DNA of 64,000 nucleotides from Molanna angustata (GCA_963576475.1 OY754972.1:27562424-27626423); one strand, 5' to 3'. Shown: positions 20,607 to 31,131, counted from the stretch's first letter. Notes: generated by a model not told the origin, from the sequence alone. Program-made: numbers and translations.

Positions 20607-23360
20607 ATGCCTCATAGATGCTGTGTCCCTGGATGTAAATCCAATTATAGCAGTTCCCTGAAGAAAGAAAGTGCAGTCACAGTTTTTAAATTTCCTAATG
20701 AAGAAGTGCGCAGACAGGCGTGGATTCGTGCGATTCCACGCAAGAATTGGACTCCAGGGGCCTTTGCTGCTGTTTGTGCCCATCATTTTGACAAAAGTGA
20801 TATTATATCACATCCTAGAAAACCAAAATTGGCTATTGGAGCAATACCAAGAATTTTTAAAAATTTGCCATGTTATCTGACAAAGAATGTGGCAACAAAA
20901 AGAGTGGATCCCAAAATCCGACAGTTCAAAATTATAGAACGTCACGAGGAACAGGTCGAACTTTTCCTGCAAAGCGATGTGATTGTCGACTATAGTGATT
21001 TTTTAAGAAATATTAAAGCCAAAGTAAATCTTAGTGAGTGGAGTTTAAAAACTGTGAATAACACGACATATTTTTATATTACAAACATTGATGATGTAGA
21101 CAAACATTTATATTTAAGTCGTCAAGTTGTCGTTGACCAGAATCTTAGGATTAAAGTATTTGTCGGAACAAATGAACTCTGTCATGGTGAATTGAAGTGG
21201 TTATTTCCTACATGTATGAAATTGGATTTGTGGTCACAATTTGAAAATTTGTTAGCAAGATATGGTGTTAATGAAGATGACAGTGTTAGTGATGAAGAAA
21301 ATAGCATAAGTAATGTTAATAACAATATTATGAAAGCTCACATGTATTTAAAATTTGCACTAGATGCTGCCAGTGGACTTGATTATACACGTAAAAATAC
21401 TTTAGAGTTGCTTTTGGATCAAGTTCATTTACTAATGACCAAAAGAAAACGATATAGCACGACTACTTTGCTATTTGCTTTTATAATGTATTCGAGGTCT
21501 CCTTCATGTTACCGTTTATTGAAAGATTTTTTTAATTTGCCTCATAAAAGGTATTTACAGAGCATTTCTTCGTCGTTTAATGTTTCACCAGATTCGTCGA
21601 ATAATTTATATTTTAAGAAAATATCACAGGAGCTCTCTGAGCGTGAAAAATATGTCTGTTTATTAATTGATGAAATTTACATAAGTAGCTGTGTTACTTA
21701 TAAATCCAGAAAACTTGCAGGTTTTGCATCCAATGATTTATCAAAAGTAGCAAAAACAGTTCAATGTTTTATGATTACTTCATGCTTTGGTGGTTTTAAA
21801 GAAGTCGTTCGCCTGATACCTGTTAATTCTATTACTGGCGACGATTTAAAAGCTATTACATTAAATGTGTTGAATTTTATACAAAAATTTGGATTTAAGG
21901 TCACTTGCATTATAACCGATAATAATCGGGTGAACCAAAACATGTTTAAAAAAATATCTCCGTCGGATAATTTTAATAATCCATTGTATACAAATATGCC
22001 AATTTTTATGTTTTATGACTTTGTGCACATATTTAAAAATATACGAAATAACTGGATTAATATGAAAGATCATAAAAAATCCTTTTCATATCCAGATTTT
22101 GAGGACAATTCAATAATTAGACATGCTAAATTTCAAGATCTAAGAGATTTGTATACTATAGAAAGTAATAGTACAGTTAAAAAGGCTTTCAAATTAAATT
22201 TTAAATCTTTGTACCCGACTTCTTTCGAAAGGCAAAAGGTGATTTTTGTCGATAATATATTTCATTGTACCACTATTGCTGGTTTGTCTTTTTTCGATGA
22301 ATACAAAGAAACAGCTATGTTTTTGCAAATAATCAGAAATTGGTGGGACATTTTAAATGTCAAAACCACAATGAAAGGTAAAATAAAACGCAATGATCTA
22401 TGTACACCTATACTGGGGACAACTGATGAGAAGCTTGTATATTTAAAAAAATTTGCTGAATGGTTAGATAAATGGAATAATTTGCCAAATGGTACATTTT
22501 TTTCAAGTGATACTTATAATGCATTATATCAGAGTGTTTTAACTTTCATAAAATTTATTGAATTTTCATTTGCCAACTATTCGATTTCATATATTTTAAC
22601 AGGAAAATTTCAAACTGATATGCTCGAAGAAAGATTTAGTTTGTACAGAAGGTTATCGGGTACAAATTACCATATATCATATACACAAATTGTAGAGTCG
22701 GAGAAAAAAATTAGAGTCAGGAAAATGTTTAGGTCTAAAAATATATCGGAGACATTAAACAATATTAAAAACTCGCTTACACCTTTGGAAAAAGAATCCA
22801 ATTTAGAAGTAGATGTTTCTGAATTTATATGCATATTGAAATCAAATTACTTGGAAACATATGAAAATGATGAATCATCACAAATTTATGTTTGTGGTTA
22901 TGCAGCCCTTGGTGTTAGAAAAAAAATTGTGAATAATTGTAACTTGTGTATTAGTTTAGTGTCTGATAACAAAGGTGTTAAAATTAATGATAAGTATTTT
23001 GATTTTCTACAAAGAGGAGGTTTGATCGTCCCCTCTGAGTCTGTAAAGTTTGTTTATTTTCATTTGTGTTCTATATTTGAATATGTTATCAATGTAAAAG
23101 CGTTACATCATAAATTTTTGGAACATACCAACCAAAAAGACTTGTTATTGTCATTAACATTTTTAAGCCTAAGATCTGGTTCATTTTATGTAGATTTAGA
23201 TTCAAAATGTGTTTGTGGAATGACAAATAACAGAATATACAGTATGATTGTGGAAACACTATCAAACATTTTGTTAAATAATTATAGCAAAATGCAAAAT
23301 GATCGAATCTCTACAAAAAAGAAATGTAATACAAGAAAACTGAAAACATATTGTAATTAG
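20607..23360 (+). CDS. THAP-domain P-element transposase, intact 917 codons
   Basis: An uninterrupted frame. Residues 1-90 are a THAP zinc finger: CCVPGCKSN at 5-13, CAHHF at 57-61 giving the C2CH ligands, and an AIGAIPRIF motif like the AVPTIF box. An RNase H-like core follows, with candidate catalytic residues D355 (CLLIDEIYI), D438 (CIITDNNRVN) and E674 or E675 (DMLEERFSLYRRLSG). The order and motifs fit P-element/THAP9 transposases. The ATG lies directly after an AG acceptor. A donor (AAG/GTAAGA) at 20284/20285 suggests a 322-bp intron behind an untranslated first exon. The stop is TAG at 23358. Codon use is AT-rich, unlike the cyclase exons. Confidence 0.93.
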   Translation: MPHRCCVPGCKSNYSSSLKKESAVTVFKFPNEEVRRQAWIRAIPRKNWTPGAFAAVCAHHFDKSDIISHPRKPKLAIGAIPRIFKNLPCYLTKNVATKRVDPKIRQFKIIERHEEQVELFLQSDVIVDYSDFLRNIKAKVNLSEWSLKTVNNTTYFYITNIDDVDKHLYLSRQVVVDQNLRIKVFVGTNELCHGELKWLFPTCMKLDLWSQFENLLARYGVNEDDSVSDEENSISNVNNNIMKAHMYLKFALDAASGLDYTRKNTLELLLDQVHLLMTKRKRYSTTTLLFAFIMYSRSPSCYRLLKDFFNLPHKRYLQSISSSFNVSPDSSNNLYFKKISQELSEREKYVCLLIDEIYISSCVTYKSRKLAGFASNDLSKVAKTVQCFMITSCFGGFKEVVRLIPVNSITGDDLKAITLNVLNFIQKFGFKVTCIITDNNRVNQNMFKKISPSDNFNNPLYTNMPIFMFYDFVHIFKNIRNNWINMKDHKKSFSYPDFEDNSIIRHAKFQDLRDLYTIESNSTVKKAFKLNFKSLYPTSFERQKVIFVDNIFHCTTIAGLSFFDEYKETAMFLQIIRNWWDILNVKTTMKGKIKRNDLCTPILGTTDEKLVYLKKFAEWLDKWNNLPNGTFFSSDTYNALYQSVLTFIKFIEFSFANYSISYILTGKFQTDMLEERFSLYRRLSGTNYHISYTQIVESEKKIRVRKMFRSKNISETLNNIKNSLTPLEKESNLEVDVSEFICILKSNYLETYENDESSQIYVCGYAALGVRKKIVNNCNLCISLVSDNKGVKINDKYFDFLQRGGLIVPSESVKFVYFHLCSIFEYVINVKALHHKFLEHTNQKDLLLSLTFLSLRSGSFYVDLDSKCVCGMTNNRIYSMIVETLSNILLNNYSKMQNDRISTKKKCNTRKLKTYCN

Positions 23361-23670
23361 TAGAAATGGATTTACAAATTATTATTCTTTATATAATATT
23401 TTATGTAATCTGTGTTAGTTTTGTAAAATTTCAGTCTATTGTATGTACCTACTTGTTTTGAAAATTACCTGATTTTGATTTGCTTATCTGTATGAAAAAA
23501 TGTCATGCAAGAAAACTGAAAACATTATAATTAGTAGAAGTAGTATATTAATTTACAAATTATTATTCTTTAGATATTATGTAATCTGTGTTATTATAAA
23601 ATTTCAGTATATTGTATGTACTTATTTTGAAGATTACCTGATTTTATTTTCCTTATTTGTATGAATCTAT
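23330..23670. repeat. Tandem duplication of the transposase 3' end
   Basis: The stretch from the last codons through the stop (AAGAAAACTGAAAACAT then TAATTAGTAGAA) is repeated from about 23508 with small gaps, including TTACAAATTATTATTCTTTA and GATTACCTGATTTT-like blocks. The second copy is untranslated. Confidence 0.7.
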
Positions 23671-23879
23671 ATACTATTTGAAATGTCTATTGTGAATAAT
23701 GGCTCTTGTATACCTATTTCTATTTATTTATTATTGTGTTTTAGATTATAAGTCTATTTTGTATCATTTGAAATGCCTGCTTTTGTTATTTTTTTTCTGT
23801 TTTATATAAATCTATTTTTACCTTTTTAAATTTCTAATTAATTGTAAATTCTACGTACAAGTATATCTTGTGTCATTTG

Positions 23880-24945
23880 AAAGATGCCTGCTTTTGTTAT
23901 TTTTTGTTTTGTATGATTCTATTATACCTTTTTAAATTTCTCTCATTAGTATTAATTTTTGTGTTCTACGTTATAAGTTCATTTGGTGTCATTTGAACGT
24001 TGCCTGCCTTTGTTATTTTTTCTGTCTTGTATGAATCTATATAACTTTTTAATGATATAAGTCTATTTTGTGTCATTTGAACGTTGCCTGCTTTTGTTAT
24101 TTTTTTGTCTTGTATGTAACTATATAACTTTTTAAATTTCTCTCATTAGTATTGATTATTTTGTTCTACGTTATAAGTCTATTTTGTGTCATTTGAGCGT
24201 TGCCTGCTTTTGTTATTTGTTTTGTCTTGTATGAAACTATATAACTTTTTAAATTTCTCTCATTAGTATTGATTATTTTGTTCTACGTTACAAGTCTATT
24301 TTGTGTCATTTGAACGTTGCCTGCTTTTGTTATTTTTTTGTCTTGTATGTAACTATATAACTTTTTAAATTTCTCTCATTAGTATTGATTATTTTGTTCT
24401 ACGTTATAAGTCTATTTTGTGTCATTTGAGCGTTGCCTGCTTTTGTTATTTGTTTTGTCTTGTATGAAACTATATAACTTTTTAAATTTCTCTCATTAGT
24501 ATTGATTATTTTGTTCTACGTTACAAGTCTATTTTGTGTCATTTGAACGTTGCCTGCTTTTGTTATTTTTTGTGTCTTGTATGAAACTATATGACTTTTT
24601 AAATTTCTCTCATTAGTATTGATTATTTTGTTCTACGTTATAAATCTATTTTGTGTCATTTGAACGTTGCCTGCTTTTGTTATTTTTTCTGTCTTGTATG
24701 AAACTATATGACTTTTTAAAGTTCTCTCATTAGTATTGATTATTTTGTTCTACGTTATAAATCTATTTTGTGTCATTTGAACGTTGCCTACTTTTGTTAT
24801 TTTTTCTGTCTTGTATGAAACTATATGACTTTTTAAATTTCTCTCATTAGTATTGATTATTTTGTTCTACGTTATAAGTCTATTTTGTGTCATTTGAACG
24901 TTGCCTGCTTTTGTTATTTTTTCTGTCTTGTATGAATCTATATAT
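23880..24945. repeat. 116-117-bp minisatellite inside the P-like element
   Basis: The anchor GTTGCCTGCTTTTGTTATT recurs at 24083, 24199, 24316, 24432, 24549, 24666, 24783 and 24900, with shorter, diverged units before 24083. Units alternate in small variants (GTATGTAACT or GTATGAAACT; GAGCG or GAACG), which suggests a dimeric unit was amplified. It lies between the transposase and the right end. Confidence 0.9.
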
Positions 24946-25070
24946 CTAATATGAATCTATATTTTGTATATTTAAATAATTAAATATCATCTTTTACAAA
25001 CAATTACCTTTTATTTATTAACCCGAAATTTAGATAAGTACACTTAATTATATTGTATATGCACATAATA

Positions 25071-25260
25071 CAACCTCCATGGTCTAATTGGTTTGTCATT
25101 TATCTTCCGTCACGGGTGAATCCTGGCAGGAAAGGAATTTATTCTCATGCATTATATGCTTTTCTGGGTTGGAAACATTGGTAAGTTTGGAAAAAATTGC
25201 CTAAGGGCCAGTAAATTCGTTACTTCTGCAGGGTACAACAATGTGTTTATTATTAATATA
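25071..25260 (+). mobile_element. tRNA-derived SINE (+) inside the P-like element
   Basis: The head has an A-box-like TGGTCTAATTGG and a degenerate B-box region (GGGTGAATCCTGG). The body (CTTTTCTGGGTTGGAAAC, ATTGCCTAAGGGCC) matches the - strand SINE at 31862-32035 in the same order. It lies upstream of the right terminal repeat. Confidence 0.6.
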
Positions 25261-25609
25261 ACTGGGAAGTATTTATAGATTTGAAATCACGACATAATGT
25301 CTGATAAATTATTTTGGTGAATTTCCGACTAAAAAAATATATTCTCTTTATTTTGGAATTGGTAGTATAATTTTTTTTACAAATATATTCTCATTATTTT
25401 GGAACTATAATTATAGTAAAAAATAATTTTAAAAATATATTATGTTCTCATTATTTAGCAGTATAAAATATTTTAAAAATATATTCTCATTATTTTGGAA
25501 TTAATAGTATAATTTTTTTTGTTGAAATCTTCGAAATTTAAGCTAAAACATCATTAACACGTCATGGCCAAATAGGTCTCTTTACTTTGAAATTTTAGTT
25601 CCCGCCAAA

Positions 25610-25645
25610 TCTACAGCACGGCTTGAGAAAATAAAGATGGCGGTG
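25610..25645 (-). repeat. Right terminal inverted repeat of P-like element
   Basis: 36 bp ending AAAGATGGCGGTG, exact reverse complement of 20049-20084, followed by ACATAAC. Confidence 0.95.
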
Positions 25646-25819
25646 ACATAACATATTTTCAGTTGTTACAGATCTCTGTTTTACCAATGTGCACTGACAT
25701 TTGATCACATTTTATATTGACTTGAAGTTAGAGAACATTCGTAATTCAAAATTTCAAAATAAATTTGTTTTGTTTGAAATTTGAAGTAATCAATTTCATT
25801 ATTTTTTGTACAATTTCAG

Positions 25820-25878
25820 AGCATTGCAATGATCGAATCTAATCTCTTGCCCAGTAAAAACACTTGTTGGGACTGCAA
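25820..25878 (+). CDS. Ac76E: Adenylyl cyclase exon d
   Basis: A 59-bp exon follows ACAATTTCAG and ends before GTGAGT. It reads SIAMIESNLLPSKNTCWDC plus two bases of a Lys codon completed by exon e. It joins KNIGIT in phase 0 across a 6-kb intron that contains the P-like element. A near-identical second copy of most of this exon lies out of order at 26718. Confidence 0.88.
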
Positions 25879-26223
25879 GTGAGTATATTTTCAATCTTTA
25901 AATTTTATTTGTATGAGTATTTATACTATCAATGAGCCGACAGATCGCACCAAAGCACTCCTAAGAAGCACAGAGCTTGAGAGACAAAGAAGAAGGCTTT
26001 CAAGAGACCATTTGGAATGAATGGACTTTCAAGGACTACCACACTTTGTCTTATATAAAAAAAAAAACAGATGGAAGAAGGATGCCTGAAATACCCTCCA
26101 AAAGATGAAGACAGCTGGAAGTCCATATCACAAGAGGCAGCTAACTTAGAAGATTATCAATATTTTGTTTCTTTTTAGATTTCATTGTATAAATTTATTG
26201 TTTTTTGTGAGAAAATACCTATT
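25825..26223. repeat. Segmental duplication, copy A (exon d and downstream intron)
   Basis: From GCAATGATCGAATCTAATC to GAGAAAATACCTATT this matches 26718-27135 almost base for base. Differences are a few substitutions, the length of one A run, and about 24 bp missing here near 26150 (CTGAACATCTTTGCTAATAG in copy B). It carries all but the first five bases of exon d and its donor. Confidence 0.9.
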
Positions 26224-26247
26224 ATATATGTATACCTAATATTTCAG

Positions 26248-26409
26248 ATTCAATTCCGAAGATTTAAACCCTGTAGTTCTATGGTTTCGCCACCGAGCTC
26301 ATGAAAGACAATATCGAAGTCAGGCTGATGCACAATTCAGGTGTTATGTTGCTTGTGCGGCAGCTTTGTTTCTTGCTCTTTCTGTTATACAACTGCTCAC
26401 GGTCCCCAG
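26248..26409 (+). CDS. Ac76E: Adenylyl cyclase exon e: first helix of M2
   Basis: The exon follows ATTTCAG and ends before GTTTGT. It reads FNSEDLNPVVLWFRHRAHER, then QYRSQADAQF and CYVACAALFLALSVIQLLTV. The hydrophobic run is the first membrane helix of the second six-helix cassette. The segment before it matches the pre-M2 region of ADCY2-class enzymes. It begins one base into a split codon and ends with two bases of an Arg codon. Confidence 0.9.
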
Positions 26410-26717
26410 GTTTGTTCAAATTTTAATAGTAAAACTTACCATGCCCATATGACGAAAAGTAATTCATCTGCCAATCTATAAAAACATTTTCTATACCCAT
26501 GGAGGTATTATTTCTTTGCTCATAAATTTATTATCATGAATTTCATTTTATTCCGGAGAGTACCTATTTGATGTTGTTATCCCATACTTTTCAATGTATT
26601 TATCCCATACATTTCAATGTTTTTATGCCATATTTACAATGTTTTATGGTATAAATTGACTGATTAATAAAAGGGGTGGTTATCAATTTAGTGTGAATTT
26701 TTTTGTATCTTATTCAA

Positions 26718-27135
26718 GCAATGATCGAATCTAATCTCTTGCCCAGTAAAAACACTTGTTGGGACTGCAAGTGAGTATATTTTCAATCTTTAAATTTTAT
26801 TTGTATAAGTATTTATACTATCAATGAGCCGACAGATCGCACCAAAGCACTCCTAAGAAGCACAGAGCTTGAGAGACAAAGAAGAAGGCTTTCAAGAGAC
26901 CATTTGGAATGAATGGACTTTCAAGGACTACCACACTTTGTCTTATATAAAAAAAAACAGATGGAAGAAGGATGCCTGAAATACCCTCCAAAAGATGAAG
27001 ACAGCTGGAAGTCAATATCAAAAGAGGCAGCCAACTCTGAACATCTTTGCTAATAGAAGAAGATTATCAATATTTTGTTTCTTTTTAGATTTCATTGTAT
27101 AAATTTATTGTTTTTTGTGAGAAAATACCTATTAA
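26718..27135. repeat. Segmental duplication, copy B with an out-of-place exon d
   Basis: Starts at GCAATGATCG, so it lacks the acceptor and first bases of exon d (TTTCAGAGCATT) but keeps the rest of the exon and the GTGAGT donor. The base before it comes from unrelated TTGTATCTTATTCAA. It lies after exon e, so inclusion would break the order of the protein. Likely a non-coding duplicate. Confidence 0.88.
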
Positions 27136-27200
27136 AGAAAAAATTCCTATTATTTGTGAGAAAATACCTATTGATTGTGAGAAAATACCTATTAAAGACT
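27115..27200. repeat. Short tandem repeat of TGTGAGAAAATACCTATT
   Basis: Three nearly exact units of about 18-30 bp lie at the right edge of duplication copy B, including an AAAGAAAAAATTCCTATT variant. They may mark the replication slippage that made the duplication. Confidence 0.75.
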
Positions 27201-27462
27201 ATATTATTTTGTCGCCTATGAATATTATAATTCACCAAAATTTGATAATAATGGTTAAGAGCATGTTAAGTACCCAATATTTGATAATGTGATAAGTCTT
27301 TGATTTTATATGGACTTGCTGTATTCAAAATTCCATTTTGATATTTCAAAATGGAATTCTAAAACTAAATTCCGACTGAGCGTGTCACCGAGAGATGGCT
27401 TGTTAATAGCCTCATTGTGAGTTGCATTGAGTAGTCCTTAAAGATATTTTGTACAATTTCAG

Positions 27463-27643
27463 GGGCATTGTCTTGTATGCATCATTTGGTCCAACAATGG
27501 TGACATTAGCTGTGTTTTTATACTTATGTTGGCTGGATGGTGGTCCAACTGGTGGTGACAACAACGATGATCTTAATCAGGGTAATGAAGCTCCACATAT
27601 CACTCGGAACGAATACTCAGATCAATGTTCTAAACCTGGACAG
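27463..27643 (+). CDS. Ac76E: Adenylyl cyclase exon f: M2 helix and loop
   Basis: The exon follows CAATTTCAG and ends before GTAATT. It completes Arg and reads GIVLYASFGPTMVTLAVFLY, LCWLDGGPTGGDNNDD, ending SKPGQ in phase 0. The first 24 residues form a membrane helix and the acidic, Gly-rich remainder a cytoplasmic loop. Confidence 0.88.
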
Positions 27644-28734
27644 GTAATTCTATTATAAATAATTTCCTATGTCTGTTTGTTTGTCTGCAAAATGCAACTG
27701 AAATCAACTATTATATATCAGGTACAAATTATTGTTATTCTCATGATGCTGCTGATAGTGTAACAATTGCAAAATTTCAATATCAAGGCTGCGTTCACAA
27801 TAAATGCCGAGTGCACTTAGTGACGCTCGAAGACCTTCAGACATTCTGTTGCCTTCAGATTGAACGTTGAGTGTACGCTCCAAACGCTCTGTATAATTGT
27901 CGGGTGAAAAACGCTCTGACAGTTATAGTATCTGTTGACTTCTATTTCTATAGTACCTGTTGTCTATTATGTCAGTTGACTTTATATTCGATGACAATAT
28001 ACATTCACAAAGAGGTTGATTTAAGACAAATATCATTCAAATGTTTCCAATAAAAGATCAGAGAGTATTATTTATTCCACTGCCCAATTGTTGTCTTTCG
28101 ATGAAAATACAACCTAAAAAGAATCACGTATGATGAATGACGTTTGACATTTAAAATGCCCGATGCTGTGTTCAGATTGAAACGCCACTCGAAAGCGTTC
28201 AGTGAGATTAGTGTAAAAAATGCCATAATCTGCAACTTCAGGTACATCCGACGTCGAGTGTTCTACCTGAAGACAGCCAAAGAGAGCATATACTAAGAAA
28301 TGTGTTTCTTTAAATGATGTGAGATTCGCAGTCTAATAAATATGGATCAAGTATCAGAAGCGCATAGAATACGGTGGGAAATAATAGAACAACGCACAAT
28401 ATAAAAAATATATGATCCATATACCAGGTAAATGTGTTGTAAGTTTTTACAGAATGATTCAGGATCATTCCAAGGGCTCTGGTAGTTTGAATGTGTGTTG
28501 CTCTATGTCTTTTTTTTTTTAATTATTTCGGACATCACACAGTTATTTATTCACACAATTTAATAAGCTGCTTATTTATTATGTTCATCTAATTTTCTTA
28601 AAGTTGGTGATGCAGATGGGTACTTCCTTAAATTTTTTTTTTTCAAACTTAGTTTTTGAATGTAATGCTATGCTAGATTATTAAAAGCATTAAAAACCAT
28701 CAAACTCATTTGGATTTTATAATCAATTAACTTT

Positions 28735-28840
28735 AGAAACTGGAGAACGAAGGCAACGGATAGACGGGAATGGAGGAGACTCCTGGATTCAGCCAAGGCT
28801 CACCCAGGGCTATATATACCTTATGATGATGATGATGAAT
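28735..28840 (+). mobile_element. LINE 3' tail (+) with (GAT)n
   Basis: Reads NWRTKATDRREWRRLLDSAK and a HPGL ending, then ATGATGATGATGA. It is nearly identical to 38295-38390 and so a truncated copy of the same LINE. Confidence 0.75.
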
Positions 28841-28924
28841 ATTTGGTAGAAGATATTTTTTAAATTAAAACAAATAAAGTTGCTCCTGCATTAAACCTGA
28901 TATTCAAGTTTATTTTTTATTGTA

Positions 28925-29180
28925 TTAATTAAGCCGAAAGGCCTTAGCCTCCTTCAGAACCGTTGCCATTCCTCCCTGTACTCTGCGGCTCTCTTCCAGT
29001 TGGTAATGCCCAGCGCTCGTATATCAGCCCTCACATCGTCCAGCCATCTCAGTTTTGGTCTGCCTATGCCTCTTGTTCCGTCTGGTGTGGTGTTTTAAAC
29101 CTTATTGGGAGTACGATCATCACTCATCCCGTGGACATGGCCCAACCATTGCAGTCTTCTTATTTTACTGAACTGTGCAA
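28925..29180 (-). mobile_element. LINE ORF2 3' end (-)
   Basis: The - strand reads an RRLQWLGHVHGM-like segment, then GTRGIGRPKLRWLDDVRADI, then a WKRAAEYREEWQ segment. This is the usual post-RT end of RTE-like LINEs. A stop and a frameshift are present. Confidence 0.65.
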
Positions 29181-29299
29181 TAATTTTTTTATTGTTTCCA
29201 AATATTTTTTTAGGTTTACAAAGTTTCTTAATAATAACCACAAAAGAAATTGTCAATAATTGTTTTTTGATCTTTGTACTCTCATATTTTATATTTCAG

Positions 29300-29383
29300 G
29301 TTGTTTCTGGAAGTCGTTGTTTAAGAATCGCAGTCTTTTTGGTGTCCGTTATACTATTTTCTACTTGTGCTGTTATTAATTTG
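29300..29383 (+). CDS. Ac76E: Adenylyl cyclase exon g: M2 helix
   Basis: An 84-bp exon follows ATATTTCAG and ends before GTAAGA. It reads VVSGSRCLRIAVFLVSVILF then STCAVINL, a membrane helix of the second cassette. Phase 0 at both ends. Confidence 0.88.
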
Positions 29384-29795
29384 GTAAGAGTAAAATGCAA
29401 CATAATGCATGAATGATATTTTTTTATTCTTAAACAAATAAAAACATAAGTAAACACATAAAATCATTGCACAGTAAAAAGCAAAGTATTAATATTTTAC
29501 AGTCATAAAATCCATATTTCAATGTGTCATAAAAATATTATTATTATCTATTTATTAAACTGTTATTGTTTAAAAAAAAAACTAATTACTTGATTGATCT
29601 AAATATTATGTTTCTTAATTTCTATTTATTCAATGAAGTAAGAAATGTTTTGATGATCTACATGTTAATTGAAGTTATTTTATTTGTAGGAATAATTTTA
29701 TAAGACGAAAAATAAAATGTATCCGTGACTAGAGAATGTATTTGTTTATGTTTTTATTAGATTTATGAAAATTAATTTTACGATTGATACCTGGT

Positions 29796-30196
29796 TAGGG
29801 ATTGCAATCGGGCACCATTTTCAATCTGGTTGATCTGGTCGGATCTGTACCGTTCCTATCGGATTGCTCATTCTTGTAATAATTATAACATTCATTATAA
29901 ATTTATTTTATCTAGTATAATAGCTTCATGGTTTTATCATTCAAATACTTACTTTTATTTTTAATCAAATAATAGTAAAAAGGATCCGGGGAAACAAAAT
30001 GTATTAATTTTGTCATCTGCCGATCAACTTCTTGCAGAGCTACAAATATATCCAACGGCCAAGAAGGCTCATTTGCTTCTATAATCGGTTTCATATTATA
30101 CACCGGATCAGAAAATCGGATCTGGCCAAATTGGTGCCGGATCCGATAGACGTCTAATGATGCCAGATCCGCCGGATTTCTGGATTACAATCCCTG
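29796..30196. mobile_element. Non-autonomous hAT-like MITE, 401 bp
   Basis: The left end TAGGGATTGCAATC and right end (reverse) CAGGGATTGTAATCC are inverted repeats. The flanking octamers TACCTGGT and CACCCAGT differ only by transitions, as expected of an old 8-bp target duplication. The ends resemble those of the larger hAT remnant at 52958-54072 (TAGGGAATGCAATCCCG), and both interiors are rich in GGATC/CCGGAT motifs. No coding capacity. Confidence 0.65.
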
Positions 30197-30304
30197 CACC
30201 CAGTGTTGAGTTTTCATACCTATGTGAAAAATCTAATCAATATTTGATGGAGACGTCTATACATAAATAAATCTTAATTATTTGTTTTTATTTTTGACAA
30301 ACAG

Positions 30305-30418
30305 GTCAATTTTGAGATGGATGTCCCGATGGAAGTACCAAGAAGCTTAAATAAGACTGTCGATTTGTTGGAAATTAAACCAGTTTCTTATGATGCTTCG
30401 GTGATTGAGTCAGTACCC
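30305..30418 (+). CDS. Ac76E: Adenylyl cyclase exon h: extracellular loop
   Basis: The exon follows GACAAACAG and ends before GTAAGT. It reads VNFEMDVPMEVPRSLNKTVD, LLEIKPVSYDASVIESVP, phase 0 at both ends. It is polar, with one N-glycosylation sequon (NKT), which fits the extracellular loop of the M2 cassette that is glycosylated in animal adenylyl cyclases. Confidence 0.82.
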
Positions 30419-30622
30419 GTAAGTTATTTTTTAAGATTTACAATCAATCTTCCCACATAAATATGTGATTTATAGAAACAATTTGAAAAATATCTTACTT
30501 AACAATTGAAAGCTGGGGGCAATTCTGATGTCATAGAACTCCATACGATAATTATATCCATGATATGGGTAATCACTAGGGTTTTGATTTTGCCCGTCGA
30601 ACCAGACTTGCCCCCCAGAACT

Positions 30623-30663
30623 AAACTTGTTACCAAATTTAATACAAATTTGGTGACAAGTTT
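30623..30663. repeat. 18-bp inverted repeat, one mismatch, 5-nt loop
   Basis: AAACTTGTTACCAAATTT pairs with AAATTTGGTGACAAGTTT. Short outer blocks (TTTTGATTTT at about 30583, AAAATCAAA at about 30667) are also inverted, so the palindrome may be about 100 bp overall. It lies in an intron. Confidence 0.7.
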
Positions 30664-31131
30664 AATAAAATCAAATTTTCGATATCAATATATGTATGTA
30701 TTTCAAAAATAATTTATAGAGCTAGAAAATAACTATGATTTTCGATGTGAATGTGAAGCTAATCTCATCGGCTGATCAAACTATCGGTCAGCTACAACAT
30801 ACAAATTACATGTAAGAGCCCGCATGAATTGGCTGATTTTAAAATCTGTGAACGTGGCATAAAAATTTTGGCCGATCGAGATCGCCCAACGTTTATTCTT
30901 ACCAATAATTTATCAATAATTTATTCGTACGAGTGTGTTAGAGTGAAAAATACACTGTCAGTAGTCAGCTGATCCGAATCTAAATGTCAATTACTAACGA
31001 AATAAATATAGATTCCGAAACTTACTTAGAATCTTAGAGTCTTCCTTCTACAATGGACGAAATAAATATAGATTCCAAAACTTTGATCATGTTAATTATC
31101 AAAGACTTAATATGTATATTTTTTGTTTCAG

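Larger units (their letters stand above)
20049..25645 (+). mobile_element. Complete P-element-like DNA transposon
   Basis: The element is 5597 bp with perfect 36-bp terminal inverted repeats. ACATAAC flanks both sides (20042-20048 and 25646-25652), a 7-bp target duplication; P elements usually make 8 bp and the eighth base here mismatches. An 11-bp subterminal inverted repeat TAAAGAGACCT lies at about 20100 and 25574. It encodes a full-length THAP transposase and contains a 3' minisatellite and a SINE. It lies in the host intron in the same orientation as the cyclase gene. All parts needed for autonomy appear present; activity is not shown. Confidence 0.92.
27644..29299. other. Intron with LINE tails
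   Basis: A 1656-bp intron. It contains a + strand LINE tail (28735-28840) and a - strand LINE end (28925-29180). The stretch 27700-28735 has GC-richer patches but no terminal repeats or coding match that I can defend. Confidence 0.6.

Noticed and set aside
22618..22640. Assigning one exact catalytic Glu in the THAP transposase
   Set aside because: Two adjacent Glu residues (674 and 675) fit; an alignment to solved P-element transposase is needed to choose.
27786..28290. Possible MITE with GGCTG(C/T)GTTCA-like ends
   Set aside because: Inverted similarity of the ends is weak and gapped, and no target duplication is visible.
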